64,000 nt of DNA from CBDDFV01 sp965227335 (GCA_965227335.1 CBDDFV010000001.1:1550001-1614000); one strand, 5' to 3'; counted from the stretch's first letter, positions 34,210 through 43,534 are shown. The notes: generated by a model from the sequence alone, not told the origin. Numbers and translations are program-made.

Positions 34210-35442
34210 ATGACCGCCACCCAGTCGTCCAGCGCCGACACCTTCAACCGCCGCACCGACGAGACGCTCCGGATGCTCGAGGAGACGGGGCAGCTGAAGC
34301 ATCTCCAGATGATCCACGGTCCGATGGACGCGACGATCAATCTGGAGAAGTACGGCGAGGTCGCGTGTTTCTGCTCGAACAACTATCTCGGACTCGCCAA
34401 CCACCCCGAGGTGCTCGAGGCGGCGATCGACGGCGTCAAGCAGTACGGCGGCGGCACTGCGTCGGTGCGGTTCATCTGCGGGACGTTCGACTGCCACCGC
34501 GATCTCGAACAGACGATCGCGACGTTCCTCGGCGTGGATGCGGCGTACACCTTCGTCTCGTGCTGGACCGCGACGGAGGCCCTCTTCCCGACCTTCTGCG
34601 AGGCGGGCGACATCATCATCTCCGATGAGCTCAATCACGCCTGCATCATCGATGCGATGCGGCTCGCGACCGTCATCAAGAAGGGCGTCCACAAGACGGT
34701 CTACAAGCACAGCGACATGGACGACCTGCGGGCGAAACTGCAGGCCGCGCACGACAACCCGGACGTCACCGGCGCCATGTGGGTCATCACCGACGGCGTG
34801 TTCTCGATGGAAGGCGACATCGCGAAGCTCGATGAGATCCGCGCGTTGTGCGACGAATTCGGGGCCCTGCTCGCTGTCGACGATTCCCACGGGACCGGCG
34901 TCATGGGCGAAACCGGGCGCGGCGTGCACGAGCACTTCGGTCTCCGCGGCGACCAGATCGACTACTTCACCGGCACCCTCGGCAAGGCGCTGGGCGGCGG
35001 GGCGGGCGGCTACATCGCCGGTTCGCAGCGCGGCGTCGACCTCATCGTCCAGCGGGCCCGTCCGACGCTCTTCTCCAACGCCCTCCCGGCCACGGTCGCC
35101 TGCTCCGCCCGGCGCGCGATCGAGATCCTCATGAACGAACCGCAACGCGTGCAGAAGCTGCGCGACAACGTCGCCTACGCTCGCGAGGGCATCCGCGACG
35201 CCGGCTTCGACGTGCTGGAGTCGCCCACCGCCATCTGCCCGATCATCGTCGGCGACACCGCGAAGGCGATTGCGATGAGCAACCGACTCCTCGAACTCGG
35301 CGTCTTCGTGATCGGCTTCGGCTACCCCGTCGTCCCCGAGGGGACGGCCCGGCTCCGCGTCCAGATCAGCGCGGGTCATGAGAAGCAACATCTCGACCAG
35401 CTCATCGCCGGGCTGAAGCAGCTCAAGTCCGAAGTCGACTAG
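34210..35442 (+). CDS. kbl: Glycine C-acetyltransferase (2-amino-3-ketobutyrate CoA ligase)
   Basis: This PLP enzyme of the alpha-oxoamine synthase family cleaves 2-amino-3-ketobutyrate with CoA to glycine and acetyl-CoA in threonine breakdown. The 410-residue protein has NNYLGLANHPEV, GGGTASVRFICGTFDCHRDLE (typical of KBL rather than BioF), DDSHGTGVMGETGRG, and the PLP-lysine in FTGTLGKALGGG near residue 259. The start has GAGG upstream. The partner threonine dehydrogenase gene is not in the window. Its TAG stop overlaps the stop of the convergent phosphatase gene within CTAG. Confidence 0.88.
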   Translation: MTATQSSSADTFNRRTDETLRMLEETGQLKHLQMIHGPMDATINLEKYGEVACFCSNNYLGLANHPEVLEAAIDGVKQYGGGTASVRFICGTFDCHRDLEQTIATFLGVDAAYTFVSCWTATEALFPTFCEAGDIIISDELNHACIIDAMRLATVIKKGVHKTVYKHSDMDDLRAKLQAAHDNPDVTGAMWVITDGVFSMEGDIAKLDEIRALCDEFGALLAVDDSHGTGVMGETGRGVHEHFGLRGDQIDYFTGTLGKALGGGAGGYIAGSQRGVDLIVQRARPTLFSNALPATVACSARRAIEILMNEPQRVQKLRDNVAYAREGIRDAGFDVLESPTAICPIIVGDTAKAIAMSNRLLELGVFVIGFGYPVVPEGTARLRVQISAGHEKQHLDQLIAGLKQLKSEVD

Positions 35443-36245
35443 GCCCGCCCGCCCCGGACATCCACCAGCGACATCTGCCCCGGCAGGAACGGACGCATCG
35501 GATGGGCGTACCGGGCGTACGCATCGACCTGGACGATCTCGCGCTCGGGATAACGCAATGCGGTCAGTCGATGACCGAAGACGCAGCCGGTGTCGATGTC
35601 GACGGTGTTGTTCACCCAGCGCGGCTCGGGCACGCACACGTGGCCGTACACGACGAGCGCATCCCCCTCGTAATCGGTCGCCCAGTCGACGCGGATCGCC
35701 CCGTAGCGGTCGCGCTCGCCGGTGAGCCGGCCGTACATCGCCAGACGCCGCGCGTCGGCGGACGCATCCCCGTGAAACGTCTCCGGGAGACCCGCGTGCA
35801 CGACGACCAGCGCGCCGTCGTCGAGGATGACGTGGCCGGGGAGTCCGGTGAGGAATGTCCGGACCGAGGCCTTGAACGCGGCGGATTCGTTTCGGTGCTG
35901 TTCGACCGTCTCCGCGAGCCCGTGGGCGAGCGGGACGGGTTCGCCCGCCAGCCAGCGGAGAAAGGTGTCGTCGTGATTGCCCGGCACGGCGAGGGCCGCG
36001 CCCTCCCGCACCATGCGCATGGCGAGCCGCAGCACCGCGGGCGACTTGGGGCCCCGGTCGACGAAGTCGCCGACGAAGACCGCGCTGCGCCCGGCGGGCG
36101 GGACGACCGTCCAGTCGCCCTCCGTCGCTCCCCCGTCTGGTTCGATCCGGTAGTCGAGTCGCTGGAGCAGGGCGATGAGTTCGTCGAAGCAGCCGTGGAC
36201 GTCGCTGATGATGTCGACGGCGTGTCGGTCGGGGGCGACGGTCAT
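35439..36245 (-). CDS. Calcineurin-like metallophosphatase (PrpE/Pnkp-phosphatase type)
   Basis: The 268-residue protein has the full metal-binding set of the PPP superfamily: DVHGCFDELIALLQRLDY near residue 14, GDFVDRGP, GNHDD, the His of VVHAGLP, and VVYGHVCVPEP. The sequence around DVHGC is close to the phosphatase domain of bacterial Pnkp and to PrpE. Substrates may be phosphoproteins, diadenosine polyphosphates or 2',3'-cyclic phosphates; no Pnkp kinase or ligase domain is fused. It overlaps the BtpA-like gene by ATGA, so the two are coupled. Confidence 0.85.
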   Translation of the reverse strand: MTVAPDRHAVDIISDVHGCFDELIALLQRLDYRIEPDGGATEGDWTVVPPAGRSAVFVGDFVDRGPKSPAVLRLAMRMVREGAALAVPGNHDDTFLRWLAGEPVPLAHGLAETVEQHRNESAAFKASVRTFLTGLPGHVILDDGALVVVHAGLPETFHGDASADARRLAMYGRLTGERDRYGAIRVDWATDYEGDALVVYGHVCVPEPRWVNNTVDIDTGCVFGHRLTALRYPEREIVQVDAYARYAHPMRPFLPGQMSLVDVRGGRA

Positions 36246-37054
36246 CCGCGGGCCGCCCGGACCAGCGCCGCCGCGCGTTCGGCGTCGACCGCCTGCGTCC
36301 AGTCGCCGTGCTGTTTGATTGACGTGCCGACGATGAGGCCATGGGCGACGGCGGCGAGTTCGCGGACGTTGGCGGTGCGGACGCCGGAGCCGACGAGGAC
36401 CGGCAGATCGATCGCCTCCCGGACCGCGCGGACATCGTCGGCGTTGGTCGGGGCGCCGGTCTCGGGTCCGGTGACGATCACGCCGTCCGCCCCGCAGAAC
36501 GCGGCGGCGCGGGCGTCCGCCTCGAGCGGGATATCGGCCGTGATCGCGTGGCTCGCGTGCTTCTTCTTGAGGTCCGCGAACACCGCGACGTGATCCGCTC
36601 CGACCGCGCGGCGGTACCGCAGCAGCGGCCCCGCGTCCGCTTCATCGAACAGGCCTTCGTCCGCCACGCTGGCGAAGTGAAATCCCTCGGCCCGTATAAA
36701 GGACGCCCGCGTCGCGCGGGCGACGGCCATGGCCTCGCGGTTGGCCCCGGCCAGGACCTGCACGCCGATCGGCGCGTCGACGGCCCGGGCGACCGCGTGA
36801 ACGATCACGCTCATGGCGGCGACGGTTTCCGGACCGACGGTGCGTCGGAGGTAGGGGACGTCATGCATGTTCTCGACGATCAGCGCGTCAAATCCCGCGT
36901 CGGCGAGCGTGCGCGCATCGGAGACGGCGCGGCGGACGAGCGTCTCGATCGTGTGATCGGACGTCGCGCGTGGAGCGCCGGGGCCTGGTCCGGTGTGAAC
37001 CATGCCGATGAGGGCGGCGGAATCGCGTCCGGATATCCAGTCGGGAGTGATCAT
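36242..37054 (-). CDS. BtpA/SgcQ family protein
   Basis: The 270-residue TIM-barrel protein has the BtpA motifs IGMVHTGPGPGAP, ALIVENMHDVPYLRRTVGPE, IGVQVLAGANREA, FADLKKKHASHA and IVTGPETGAPTN. BtpA was named for photosystem I stability in cyanobacteria. In other bacteria the family is thought to act on sugar-like or nucleoside substrates, so no precise reaction is assigned. The start at 37054 was chosen because family members begin close to this Met and a TATACT box lies 11 bases upstream. A longer frame exists but has no conserved sequence. Confidence 0.85.
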   Translation of the reverse strand: MITPDWISGRDSAALIGMVHTGPGPGAPRATSDHTIETLVRRAVSDARTLADAGFDALIVENMHDVPYLRRTVGPETVAAMSVIVHAVARAVDAPIGVQVLAGANREAMAVARATRASFIRAEGFHFASVADEGLFDEADAGPLLRYRRAVGADHVAVFADLKKKHASHAITADIPLEADARAAAFCGADGVIVTGPETGAPTNADDVRAVREAIDLPVLVGSGVRTANVRELAAVAHGLIVGTSIKQHGDWTQAVDAERAAALVRAARG

Positions 37055-37065
37055 GGCTGACGCGC

Positions 37066-37071
37066 AGTATA
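37066..37071 (-). promoter_or_regulatory. Candidate -10 box (TATACT) for the BtpA-like gene
   Basis: On the minus strand TATACT ends 11 bases before the ATG at 37054. The leader would be at most about 5 bases. No Shine-Dalgarno sequence is present. Confidence 0.45.
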
Positions 37072-37319
37072 CACGTGTGGAAACAGGCGTCGCGCGGCGT
37101 CGGGCGGGTCCGGGAGTGTCGATCGGCCGTCGGGCGGCGGGTCGTCGTTTACCGGGCCCCGCCGGACGAACCGCATGGTTTCGTGTCAGAGCCCGAACGG
37201 GACGTTCGAAACCGTCGCTGTCATTTGCCCCCGGCGGCGTCGGATCGCACGGTGTGGGGTGCGTCGACACGGGAGTCGAACATCACGTCGACGCGACAAG
37301 GGACAGGAGGAACCCCACG

Positions 37320-38237
37320 ATGCGTAATCACCGTTTCATTCGAACGTCCGCGCTCAGTACGGGCGCTGCACTGGCCGTCACGTGCGGCGCCAGCGCGGAC
37401 TCGGGGCACACCGCCGAACTGCTCGTGCAGGTCGACGGCGGCGTGCCGATGATCTATGAGATCGAAGGTCTCATTTCGAACAGCCCGGACGCCGGCGTGG
37501 CGTTCGTCGGTCTGATCGAGTCGCCGGACGGCGACTGGCAGATCGCGTACGACCTGAACGCGTCGCTGAACGACAACGGCGACGACGTCATCGCGGGCGC
37601 GCTGACGGTCGACAACATGTCGGGCGAGACCATGCCGTTCTACGCATCGGTCAACATCCCGATGTGTCCGCTCGCCAGCAACACGTCGCTCATCGGCGGG
37701 CTGGTGTCGATCGCGCTGCAGACGGACGCCGACGGCGGCGCCGTGAGTTCGACGAGCGGCCCGGCCGTCTGGTCGGCCGCGCTCGACGGCCAGGTCGTGC
37801 AGAGCCTCTTCTGGTCGCCCTACAGCCTGGCGACGTCCGGCGCGGGTTCGATGCAGACGTACAACATCTTCGGCAATCCCTTCCCCGGCATGCCCGCCGC
37901 GGGGATGTCGGACGGGATCGAGGTGACGTACGATTTTTCTCTGACGAGCGGCGACCACGCGGTCATCAACACCACGTTCGTCGTGGGCGTGGATCCCGAC
38001 GCGGCGCCCGCCCCGCAGGCCGATTCGAGCTGCTCCGCCGACATCAATGCGGACGGCTACGTGGATTATCTCGACCTCGCCGAGGTCATCACCAACTGGG
38101 GCGGCGAGGGCGCCTGCCTCGCGGAAGACGTCAACGGTGACGAATCCGTCAACAACATGGACATCGGCGAAGTTCTGGCGCAATGGGGTCCCTGTGCGGC
38201 TGCAGCGCAGTGGAACGGCGGCCCGAGCCGACGCTGA
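37320..38237 (+). CDS. Secreted protein with C-terminal dockerin-like repeats (paralog 1)
   Basis: The 305-residue protein has a signal peptide ending near CGASA. A beta-rich domain follows with SPDGDWQIAYDLNASLNDNGDDV and MPFYASVNIPMCPLASNTSLIG. Two EF-hand-type repeats lie at residues about 237-297 (DINADGYVDYLDLAEVITNWG and DVNGDESVNNMDIGEVLAQWG). It aligns along its length with the convergent gene at 38360-39238, so the two are paralogs. The function is unknown. The ATG has GGAGGAA upstream and follows a 265-base gap after the BtpA-like gene. Confidence 0.75.
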   Translation: MRNHRFIRTSALSTGAALAVTCGASADSGHTAELLVQVDGGVPMIYEIEGLISNSPDAGVAFVGLIESPDGDWQIAYDLNASLNDNGDDVIAGALTVDNMSGETMPFYASVNIPMCPLASNTSLIGGLVSIALQTDADGGAVSSTSGPAVWSAALDGQVVQSLFWSPYSLATSGAGSMQTYNIFGNPFPGMPAAGMSDGIEVTYDFSLTSGDHAVINTTFVVGVDPDAAPAPQADSSCSADINADGYVDYLDLAEVITNWGGEGACLAEDVNGDESVNNMDIGEVLAQWGPCAAAAQWNGGPSRR

Positions 38238-38314
38238 CCACGCTGCGACACCCAGCGCCTCCTGTTTCGGCCTGAGGGCCGCCGACACCGGAGGACCCGA
38301 ACGCCTGATGGAAT

Positions 38315-38346
38315 GCGCGGCCGCTCTCCGACGAGAGCGGCCGCGC
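38315..38346. terminator. Bidirectional terminator between convergent paralogs
   Basis: A perfect 13-base-pair stem (arms 38315-38327 and 38334-38346) with a 6-base loop lies between the two convergent genes. No long T-tract follows on either strand, so efficiency is uncertain. Confidence 0.55.
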
Positions 38347-38359
38347 TCCGTTCAGCGGT

Positions 38360-39238
38360 CTACGGGCACGGGCCCCATTGCCCCAGCACCGCCGCGATGT
38401 CGTGGTTGTTCACCACGCCGTCGCCATTCAGGTCGCCCGGCATGCACTCGCCCTCCACGCCCCACGCGGACAGCACGCCGTTCAGGTCGAAGAAGTTGAC
38501 GACATTGTCGTGGTTGAGGTCCGGTTCGCACTTCTCGACGTCAGGATTCACGATCGGGTTCGCCCAGTCCGGCGCCACGATCGTGTTCGACTGCACCACC
38601 ACGAGCTCGCCGTCGCTGACCCGGCAGACCAGATGCACGCCGGCGCTCGTCTCCATGCCCGGTCCCGACCCGCTCGGGAACGGCGCCCCGAACAACTGCG
38701 TCGTCGCGATCGTCCCCGCCCCGCTGCCGGTCATCTCGAACGGCGCCGCGTAAAGCGTCCAGGCCGGCTTGTCGTCCATCCGAAGCCGCCAGACCGGCGT
38801 CATGCCGATGCTGCTCACGAAGCCGCCGTTCAGATCGGTCATCAGGGCCATCGTGCACGACCCGCCGATCTGCGACGATTCCGTCCCCAGCCCGCACACC
38901 GGCGTGCGGCACACGATGTCGAAGTTCAGGATCTTGTTGCTGAAGTTCGAGATATCGATCGTGGTCCCCAGCACGTCCTGATCCTGATCGCCGATCGTCG
39001 ACGAGGCGCTCCAGCCGACCTCCCAGTCGCCGCCCGGATCGGACACCTTGCCCGCGTACAGAAAATCGCCGTCGAACGTGAAGTCCGCCGGCTCGGCGAG
39101 GACCACGATCGGCGGACTGTTGTTCACCGAGACCTGGATCTCCGCCATTGGAAGACCCTGCCCGGCCGCGCTGCTGATCACCATCGCCGCCGGCGCGCAC
39201 GCCACAACGCGTCGCATGACGCTCCACACATTCTGCAT
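38360..39238 (-). CDS. Secreted protein with C-terminal dockerin-like repeats (paralog 2)
   Basis: The 292-residue protein has a signal peptide ending near SSAAGQ and a beta-rich domain that aligns with the 37320-38237 gene: DPGGDWEVGWSASSTIGDQDQDV, CGLGTESSQIGGSCTMAL and a GSGAGTIATTQLFGAPFP segment. Two C-terminal EF-hand-like repeats at residues about 237-291 read DLNHDNVVNFFDLNGVLSAWG and DLNGDGVVNNHDIAAVLGQWG. The function is unknown; the repeats probably bind calcium and attach or sort the protein. The start was placed at the Met before the signal peptide. Confidence 0.75.
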   Translation of the reverse strand: MQNVWSVMRRVVACAPAAMVISSAAGQGLPMAEIQVSVNNSPPIVVLAEPADFTFDGDFLYAGKVSDPGGDWEVGWSASSTIGDQDQDVLGTTIDISNFSNKILNFDIVCRTPVCGLGTESSQIGGSCTMALMTDLNGGFVSSIGMTPVWRLRMDDKPAWTLYAAPFEMTGSGAGTIATTQLFGAPFPSGSGPGMETSAGVHLVCRVSDGELVVVQSNTIVAPDWANPIVNPDVEKCEPDLNHDNVVNFFDLNGVLSAWGVEGECMPGDLNGDGVVNNHDIAAVLGQWGPCP

Positions 39239-39398
39239 TGCCCTGCTTCCCTTTCCCCCTCCAGGTTTTCTCACACCAATCCTTCCTGCCACGGAAGGCC
39301 GAACTTTCCCGGTCGAAATCTAGCACCGGGCGCGCTGACCCGCAAGGATGAAATTCCGGGCCCGCGTCGTATCGTCGATGATCGATCCACGGGCGTGA

Positions 39399-40568
39399 TC
39401 AGCGCAACTTGATCGACACCAGCGCGAGCATGGCGAAGACGACGCTCAGCACCCAGAACCGTCCGACCACCTGCTGCTCGCTCCACCCGCCGAGGTGGAA
39501 GTGGTGATGGATCGGCGAGCAGCGGAAGATGCGTTTGCCCTTCGTCCACTTGAAGTAGCCGACCTGCAGGACCACGCTCCCGATCTCCATGAAGTACACG
39601 CCGCCGATGATGAAGAGCAGCGCCTCCTGTCGGATCGCGACCGCGGTGTACGCGAGCAGTCCGCCCAGCGGCAGCGATCCGGTGTCCCCCATGAAGACCT
39701 GGGCGGGGGCGCAGTTGAACCACAGGAAGCCCAGGCACGCGCCCGCCATCGCTCCCGTCACGATCATCAGCTCCTGCGAACCTTCGACAAACGGCTGAAG
39801 CAGGAACTGGGCGGTCGTCGGTCGACCCGCGATGAAACAGAGCACCATCATGCAGAACGAGGCGACCAGCATCGTGCCCGCCGCCAGTCCGTCCATGCCG
39901 TCCGTCAGGTTCACGGCGTTCGACGTCCCCGCCATGACGAGCGCGCCGATCGTCGTGAAGGCGCCGATCCCGAGCACGATCACGCCCGGCTCGAGCTCCA
40001 GCGTGCCCGGCGCGTACGTTCGCTGGAAGGGCAGATTCAGCACCAGCCCCGAGGTCATCTCGCGGGCGCTCGCGTAGTCGTAGAGAAAGAACGCGATCAC
40101 GCCGCCGATTCCGACCTGAAAGAGCAGCTTCTCCCAGGCGAACAGCCCCTCGCGAGACCCCGGGTTCCGACGCGCGGAGGTCAGCTTCAGCCAGTCGTCC
40201 GCCCCGCCCACGATCGCCAGCCACACGAGCAGGACCAGCGCCAGGTGCACGTACCGACTGTTCAGATCCGCCAGCAGCACCGTGGTCAGGAAGATCGATG
40301 AACAGATCAGCACGCCGCCCATCGTCGGCGTCGCCGCCTTGCTCTGCATCAGCTCGTTGAGATCCGCGTTGTAGAACTCGGGGGCGTCGCCGATCTTCTG
40401 CTTCAGCAGCCAGCGGATCGTCCGCTTCCCCGCCAGCAGCACCATCAGGAAGCTCACCACGACCGCCAGAAAGGCGCGGAACTCCAGCTGGTAGAACACC
40501 TGCACGAGACGAATGAGACCGCCGCGGTCAAGCGCGTCGTCCACAAGCTGGAGCAGGTTGTAGAGCAT
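39399..40568 (-). CDS. mraY: Phospho-N-acetylmuramoyl-pentapeptide transferase
   Basis: MraY transfers phospho-MurNAc-pentapeptide to undecaprenyl phosphate at the inner membrane, making lipid I. The 389-residue protein has about ten membrane helices and the active-site motifs GGADDWLKL, NAVNLTDGMDGLAAG, FMGDTGSLPLGG and PIHHHFHLGGW. The N-terminus resembles other MraY proteins (FRAFLAVVVSFLMVLLAG). It lies 24 bases downstream of murF and is the last gene of the queA-side murE-murF-mraY set. Confidence 0.97.
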   Translation of the reverse strand: MLYNLLQLVDDALDRGGLIRLVQVFYQLEFRAFLAVVVSFLMVLLAGKRTIRWLLKQKIGDAPEFYNADLNELMQSKAATPTMGGVLICSSIFLTTVLLADLNSRYVHLALVLLVWLAIVGGADDWLKLTSARRNPGSREGLFAWEKLLFQVGIGGVIAFFLYDYASAREMTSGLVLNLPFQRTYAPGTLELEPGVIVLGIGAFTTIGALVMAGTSNAVNLTDGMDGLAAGTMLVASFCMMVLCFIAGRPTTAQFLLQPFVEGSQELMIVTGAMAGACLGFLWFNCAPAQVFMGDTGSLPLGGLLAYTAVAIRQEALLFIIGGVYFMEIGSVVLQVGYFKWTKGKRIFRCSPIHHHFHLGGWSEQQVVGRFWVLSVVFAMLALVSIKLR

Positions 40569-40592
40569 CGGTCTCCTGTCGCCCGGACGGAC

Positions 40593-42017
40593 TTACTCCG
40601 AAGCCGCCGCGGTCGTCGTGTCGCGCCGGGCCAGCGCCGCCGCGATCCGCTCCAGCTCCACGCCGCGCGAACCCTTCAGCAACACCGCATCGCCCGGTTG
40701 GAACATCGACGCAATCGCGTCCGCCCCGCCGGAATCAAGTTCCGACATCGCAATCACGCGTCGGTCGGGCCAGACGCGACGAAGCTCGTCCGCCGCCGCG
40801 CTCGACATCCACGGCCCGACAAACACCGCCAGATCCAGACCCGCCCGCGTATCCGTGTCGATCACCGCCCGCCCGAGCTCGCGGTGCAGATCCTCCGCTT
40901 CCGACCCCAGCTCCAGCATCTCGCCGAGGACCACGATGCGGCGTTTCGCGTCCGGCGCGGCGTCGACGAACGTCTCCAGCGCCGCCCCCATCGAATCCGG
41001 GTTCGCGTTGTACGCGTCATTGAACATCCGCACGCCGCCGATCTCCGACGCCTCCATCCGCATCGGCTCCGGCTCGACCGCGGCGAGACCCGCGCGGATC
41101 GCGTCGTCGTCCGCCCCGACCCGGCGCGCCGCCGCGATCGCCGCCACCGCGTTCAACGCGTTGTGACGACCCGGCAGCGGGAGTTCGAAGAAGGCCCGGC
41201 CGTTGACTTCGAGCCGATACCGTCCCTCGTCGGTTCGTGTCCAGTCCGTGAGGCGGAGATCGGCGTCCTCACCCTCGCCGAAGGTGACCAGATTCTCGAC
41301 GCCGCGCAGATGCGGCTCGAGGACCGTCGACGCGGCGTTCACGATCGCGAGGCCCCCGGGCCGGAGCCACCGCAGCAGCGACGACTTCTCCGCCGCGATC
41401 ACGTCAAGACTGCCGAACCCCTCCAGGTGCGCCCGCCCGATCATCGTGATCAGCGCCACGTCCGGCTCGACGATCCGCGCGAGCGCGGCGATCTCGCCGG
41501 GGGCGTTCGCCCCGACCTCGACCACCAGGTACTTGTCCTGCGGCGTCGCCGACAGCAGCGTGAGCGGGACGCCGATCTCGTTGTTGAAACTCTTCTCCGC
41601 GCAACGGCCTCGCATCGACGTCGACAGCGCGGCGTGAATGAGACGCTTGGTCGTCGTCTTTCCCGCCGACCCCGTCACCGCCACCACCCGGACGCCCGTC
41701 AGCGAGCGCCGGTACGCCGCCGCGAGTCGCGTCAGCGCCGTCCGGGCGTCCGCCACCTGAAGGACGTCGGCGTCGGAGGGGAGCCCGTCCGGGGCGACGT
41801 CACGATCGACGATGAACAGCGTCGCGCCCTGCCGCTGCGCTTCGCGCAGGAAGTCGTGCCCGTCGTGCCGCGGTCCGCGGATCGCGACGAAGATCCGGTT
41901 GGCGAGGTCCGCCCGGGTGTCGATCCCGACGCCCGACGGCGTCGCTTCCACGGCGGAGCGCTGGATCCATCGGCCGCTCGCGACCGCCCGCAGATTCTCC
42001 GGTGCGAAGAACGTCAT
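40593..42017 (-). CDS. murF: UDP-N-acetylmuramoyl-tripeptide--D-alanyl-D-alanine ligase
   Basis: MurF adds the D-Ala-D-Ala made by Ddl to the stem peptide. The 474-residue protein has the ATP motif VTGSAGKTTTKRLI, the metal-lysine region NNEIGVPLTLLS, EVGANAPGEI, and NDAYNANPDSM, a MurF hallmark. An N-terminal MurF-type domain precedes them (GVGIDTRADLANRIFVAIRG). The start at 42017 overlaps the murE stop by ATGA. The ddl gene supplying its substrate is 24 kb away in the other mur cluster. Confidence 0.97.
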   Translation of the reverse strand: MTFFAPENLRAVASGRWIQRSAVEATPSGVGIDTRADLANRIFVAIRGPRHDGHDFLREAQRQGATLFIVDRDVAPDGLPSDADVLQVADARTALTRLAAAYRRSLTGVRVVAVTGSAGKTTTKRLIHAALSTSMRGRCAEKSFNNEIGVPLTLLSATPQDKYLVVEVGANAPGEIAALARIVEPDVALITMIGRAHLEGFGSLDVIAAEKSSLLRWLRPGGLAIVNAASTVLEPHLRGVENLVTFGEGEDADLRLTDWTRTDEGRYRLEVNGRAFFELPLPGRHNALNAVAAIAAARRVGADDDAIRAGLAAVEPEPMRMEASEIGGVRMFNDAYNANPDSMGAALETFVDAAPDAKRRIVVLGEMLELGSEAEDLHRELGRAVIDTDTRAGLDLAVFVGPWMSSAAADELRRVWPDRRVIAMSELDSGGADAIASMFQPGDAVLLKGSRGVELERIAAALARRDTTTAAASE

Positions 42018-43534
42018 AACCCATCCGTCTCCGCGGCGTCGGATCGGGCGCGGAGCGCCGCCTCGGCCTGCTCGCGGTCGTCGAAATGACGACGCACGTC
42101 GCCGATGATCTGATCGCCCTCGTGGCCCTTGCCCGCGATCAGCACGATGTCCTCCGGGGCCGCTTCGGTGACGGCGGTGCGAATGGCGGCTTCGCGATCG
42201 ACGATCCGGTCGACGCGGACCGACGGGTCGGACGGCGCGCCCGCCGCGATCTCGTCCACGATCGCCGCGGGATCTTCGTGGCGTGGGTTGTCGGAGGTGA
42301 TCACGACGCGATCCGCGCCGGCGCAGGCGACGGCCGCCATGCGAGCGCGTTTGGTGCGGTCACGATCGCCGCCGCAGCCGAAGACCACGCTCAGACGCCG
42401 GCCCGGCGCCGCGCTCCGGAGCGCGTCGATCGCGGTCCGCAGGGCGTCGTCGGTGTGGGCGTAATCGACGAAGACGTCGGGCTCGTCGTCGGCGTCGGTC
42501 CGGATCCGTTCGAGCCGACCGGGCGGGGCCGTCGCGCGTTGAAGTCCCGCGATCAGCGAGGCGCAGTCCACCTGGAGCGACCAGGCGACGGCGGTCGCCA
42601 TCAGCGCGTTCATCACGCTGTGAGCCCCCAGCATCGGGATCGTCGTCTCGAACTCGCCCCACGGACCCGCGAAGTGCGCCCGCACGCCGTCGAGGCCCGC
42701 CTCCAGGACGTGTCCGTGGATCGCCGTTCCGGCCTGGCGCGGCGTCGCCATCGAAACGCCCAGCACCCGGGCCGGACACGCCTCTGCGAACGCCCGCCCC
42801 GTGGGATCGTCCAGATTGATGACCGCCCACGCGCTCGGATCGAGCATCTCGAAGAGCCGACGCTTCGCCGCCGCGTACGCCTCCATGTCGCCGTGATAGT
42901 CCAGATGATCCCCCGACAGATTCGTGAAGACCGCCCCCGCGAACCGCACCGCCGCCACCCGCTCCTGATCCAGGGCGTGGCTCGAGACCTCCATGACCGC
43001 GGCCCGGCAGCCGTGCATCACCATTCGGGCGAGAGCGCCGTGGACATCGGTCGCGGCGGGCGTGGTCAGCGTCGCCCGACTCGACGCCAGCCCGTCGTCG
43101 ATTTCGATCGTTCCCATCAGCCCGCACGGCTGACCCGCGGTCCGCATCAGCGCCCGCACGAGATGGGCGACCGTCGACTTTCCGTTCGTCCCCGTCACCC
43201 CGACCACCGGAATCAGCGCGCTCGGCCGGCCGTGAATGCGATCCGCCAACTCTCCCGCGATCCGACGCACATCACGCGTCCGGATCACCGTGGCGCCTTC
43301 CACCGGACCCACCGTCGGATCCGTCAGCACCGCCTGCGCGCCCTTCCGTACGGCGTCCTGAATGAACGTCCGGCCGTCGACGGCCTGGCCGGCCCGCGCC
43401 ACGAAGATCGAGCCCGGACCCGCCTGACGCGAATCCTCCACGACGTTCGCCACCGCCACCTGCAACGAACCTTCCACGTCGACGGGGAGGCCGCTCAGCA
43501 GAACTTCGAGGGTGGGGGTCGCGATCGGAGACAT
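42014..43534 (-). CDS. murE: UDP-N-acetylmuramoyl-tripeptide synthetase (meso-DAP type)
   Basis: MurE adds the third stem residue. The 506-residue protein has the ATP motif GVTGTNGKSTVAHLV, TTPAATDVHGALARMV for the UDP-MurNAc side, FTNLSGDHLDYHGDMEAYAAAK with the carbamylated-Lys region, and DNPR near residue 416. DNPR marks meso-diaminopimelate as the added residue rather than lysine, so the organism should have DAP-type peptidoglycan. The C-terminus ends with GKGHEGDQIIGDV, typical of MurE. It is coupled to murF by overlap. Confidence 0.97.
   Translation of the reverse strand: MSPIATPTLEVLLSGLPVDVEGSLQVAVANVVEDSRQAGPGSIFVARAGQAVDGRTFIQDAVRKGAQAVLTDPTVGPVEGATVIRTRDVRRIAGELADRIHGRPSALIPVVGVTGTNGKSTVAHLVRALMRTAGQPCGLMGTIEIDDGLASSRATLTTPAATDVHGALARMVMHGCRAAVMEVSSHALDQERVAAVRFAGAVFTNLSGDHLDYHGDMEAYAAAKRRLFEMLDPSAWAVINLDDPTGRAFAEACPARVLGVSMATPRQAGTAIHGHVLEAGLDGVRAHFAGPWGEFETTIPMLGAHSVMNALMATAVAWSLQVDCASLIAGLQRATAPPGRLERIRTDADDEPDVFVDYAHTDDALRTAIDALRSAAPGRRLSVVFGCGGDRDRTKRARMAAVACAGADRVVITSDNPRHEDPAAIVDEIAAGAPSDPSVRVDRIVDREAAIRTAVTEAAPEDIVLIAGKGHEGDQIIGDVRRHFDDREQAEAALRARSDAAETDGL

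Noticed and set aside
33262..36435. Minus-strand open frame of 1057 codons across the RlmN-like and kbl genes
   Set aside because: It runs antisense to three real genes and has no recognisable motif.
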